A stretch of DNA of 64,000 nucleotides from Vitis vinifera. Lineage: Eukaryota; Streptophyta; Magnoliopsida; Vitales; Vitaceae. The stretch lies in the NCBI RefSeq assembly GCF_030704535.1, contig NC_081812.1:15907001-15971000 (forward strand). Reading direction: 5' to 3'. The notes beneath the pieces are model-generated. The model was not told where the DNA came from. It made no database searches and saw nothing but the letters and a program-made list of their open reading frames with translations. Each line of letters opens with the position of its first letter. Position 1 is the first letter of the stretch. Shown here in pieces: positions 61,938 through 64,000 of this stretch. Position numbers and translations under genes: made by a program.

Positions 61938-62980
61938 AGAAGTTGAAATGCATGCTATGCTCATCAGTACCCTGGTCTGTCAGCAGATCTCTTAGGCATC
62001 CAACAGCCCAGGATCCAGGGTGAGAGGTTTTTGCCTTGCTTTCTAACAGCACCCCAACCACTGGGTGTGGTTGTGAAAAGTGTCCATATAATTTTGTTCC
62101 CTCTTCTATCAAAGTTACTAATTTTCTAACTCAGCAGATGAATTTGGGTGCAGGTTTTTATGGTGAAATCGCTTACGGGTCATCCTAAGGAAAGGGCAAT
62201 GCCATATTCAGGGTAGTGTTGGTCCAGTAGATGTTTTGATAGGTCATCTTATGCTCACGATCTTGTCTTAGATCTAACATGTAAAGGAAGAAACTGTGCA
62301 ACACAATCTAATGTTAATTACAATTCCCACTGTTTCTTATGTTGCCTGCATCTCTCGCCACTTGTGCCCGCATTAACTTGCCTTTGTATTATGTTCACCA
62401 TGCCCCATTCTTTCCAAGTAGAAAGAGCTGGCCACGAGATATGGAATGGAGGCTTTTGCTTCTTGTTTCATCTGCGTTTCCTCTTAAGTTCCAATACTCG
62501 CCAAGGAACGTTATAACAGCCATGGGCCACCCCATGTGGTTCCAAGTTTATTCAAAGGTTAATGAACATGAGCCAATTGTGAATATTGATGACAATCAAA
62601 TGTAGCATTTGAGAATGTTACATGAGAGCATTGTTCACTGCTCCATTTGATGCTCTACTAGTCTTACAGATTAATTGCTCCCCCCACACCGGGACCCAAA
62701 GAATAAAGGTAAAAAAAGGAACCAACATGGGTTGGCTATATTTCTTGAATTGGATATGGATGTTCTTTAAAGTTTTGACAACCATATTCTTATGCGCTGC
62801 TGCCCAAGGATGGGATCAGGAACTTGCTCCTTCAGCATTTTATATTACGCAGAGATGTGTTATGATTTTATCTTTTCAATTTTGAAGCAAGCAAGATATT
62901 TTATATTTACACAACAATGTGGAAAGAGAGGAGCCAATAGCGTATCATACAACCACGAGAGAGTGCTCAGTGGGGATAGG
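61938..62980. other. GRAS 3' UTR and spacer
   Basis: The first 300-600 bp probably belong to the 3' UTR. Small reading frames at 62339-62885 lack any recognisable motif. No gene called. Confidence 0.55.
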
Positions 62981-62984
62981 GATG

Positions 62985-63450
62985 GCAATAGGGCGGGTTC
63001 GGGATGGATCGTCCTCATCCCAAGTCCTGTCCCATTTATTCAAAATAATTTCTATTATCATCTCATTTAAAAAAATTAACCGGACAAAATAGGTATGAGA
63101 TTTTTTTATACCCATCTCATTTATTTATTTTTTTTGTGAAATTTTTTAAATTTTTTCTAAAACAATTACTTCAAATTTTTTTAATTACATTAAAATAAAT
63201 ATATTTTATAAATAATTAAATTATTATATTTTTTATAACTTATTTTATTAAAAAATATTTTATTATTATTTATATATTAAATATAGTAAAATAAAATTTA
63301 AATTAATTTTAAAAATAAATTTTATATATAATTGGGATGGGATGGGGTGAGACAAGGTAATACCCGAACCCGTCCCGGGTTTTAAAAAAATTCCCAAACC
63401 CGTTTTAAACCGTTTAGTTAAAATTAAACCCCGTAGGCGCCACTAATAAA
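62985..63450. mobile_element. Degraded hAT-like MITE remnant
   Basis: The left part starts with GGGATGGCAATAGGGCGGG, a common plant MITE end. The middle is very AT-rich, and the right part has GGGATGGGATGGGG and ACCCGAACCCGTCCCGGG blocks that mirror the left. The right terminus is diverged (CCGTAGGCGCCACT), so the limits are approximate. Confidence 0.4.
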
Positions 63451-64000
63451 ATTTTGCAACAGCACATTTCTGGAACTTTTACTTTCATTAACTTGGGAAT
63501 ACAATATTTGAAACTGTTGCAAAACCAATCACTTAATGCTTAAAGTGCCTCAAGTATTGCAACTATCATCCCACCAAACGGCTACCCAGGAAATATAGAT
63601 TTGTTTTATTGTTTAATAATAGTTTTCTCTCCAAAAGTGCTCATCCTTTCCGGTTTCGGAGGCATATGGAAGTGGTGGTCCTTGATGGACACGTCACTTG
63701 TATTGAGGTGAACTCCCACCATATCTTGAATCGATGAGTAGGGTAAAGAAGACCAATGATACAGGCGTAGGCTAAGGTGCTTTTTCCATGGGGACCGCAA
63801 CAAGCAATCCGATTTTTTTTCAGTTACGCTGATGCGATTGGTTCTTTCTTAAAAGATAGCGCCAAAAGCATAAAATAAAATCTGATGCTCTACTGCGCAA
63901 GATCGAGTTTCCCCAATAAATTTTGTATTGAGAAAGCTATGTTCATGAAAATGATGCGTCTTTATGTTTTCTTTTTCAATTTTTAGTTAGAATGTGCTTC
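63451..64000. other. Right-edge stretch without an assigned gene
   Basis: A minus-strand open frame at 63606-63803 has no ATG start and no motif I recognise. It could be the last exon of a gene that begins outside the window, but nothing here proves it. Confidence 0.35.

Noticed and set aside
63606..63803. Minus-strand frame as a gene
   Set aside because: No ATG, no recognised domain and at the window edge; too weak to call a CDS.

Overview
This is nuclear DNA from a flowering plant, almost certainly a woody eudicot. Grapevine (Vitis) is my best guess from the protein types and repeats, but I cannot prove it from the window alone. The signs are split genes with GT-AG introns, AT-rich spacers, LTR retrotransposons, MITEs, microsatellites, and plant-only families such as expansin, GRAS, DUF868 and the telobox-type Myb proteins. 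All exon limits below were built by eye from reading-frame continuity and splice dinucleotides. Every multi-exon model gives one open frame of the length expected for its family.

Layout. 132-1750 (-): alpha-expansin in 3 exons. 1851-7889: gene-free spacer. 7894-10924: young pol-less Ty3/gypsy-type LTR retrotransposon with a single gag-chromodomain ORF. 12626-26483 (-): RNR1, an organellar RNase II/R-family exoribonuclease in 14 exons, whose introns hold LINE, SINE and LTR-like debris. 27480-31066 (-): rhomboid intramembrane protease in 6 exons. 31.1-35.4 kb: AT-rich spacer with a solo-LTR-like repeat. 35408-38402: Mutator-like element (Pack-MULE type) that carries a broken DUF868 gene. 39513-45694 (+): ORP3-type oxysterol-binding-related protein in 10 exons. 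46950-49705 (+): PAK1IP1/MAK11-like WD40 protein in 3 exons. 52477-57810 (+): TRP/TBP-type telomere-repeat-binding protein in 10 exons. 59712-61937 (+): LISCL-type GRAS transcription factor with an uninterrupted coding region. 62-64 kb: spacer with a degraded MITE-like repeat.

The seven host genes are ordinary housekeeping or growth genes with no sign of working as a cluster: wall loosening, organellar RNA processing, membrane proteolysis, sterol/lipid transfer, ribosome biogenesis, telomere binding and transcription control. The unusual biology is in the mobile DNA. First, the retrotransposon LTRs contain a 40-bp tandem repeat (3 copies in the 5' LTR, 5 in the 3' LTR). Every unit carries a perfect three-box heat shock element, and a four-box element lies just upstream of the TATA box. 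This is the layout expected of a heat-inducible element. Second, the same element has lost pol and fused gag in frame to the chromodomain that normally ends the integrase. Third, a 3-kb element with long inverted repeats and a near-perfect 9-bp target duplication has captured and carried a DUF868 gene.
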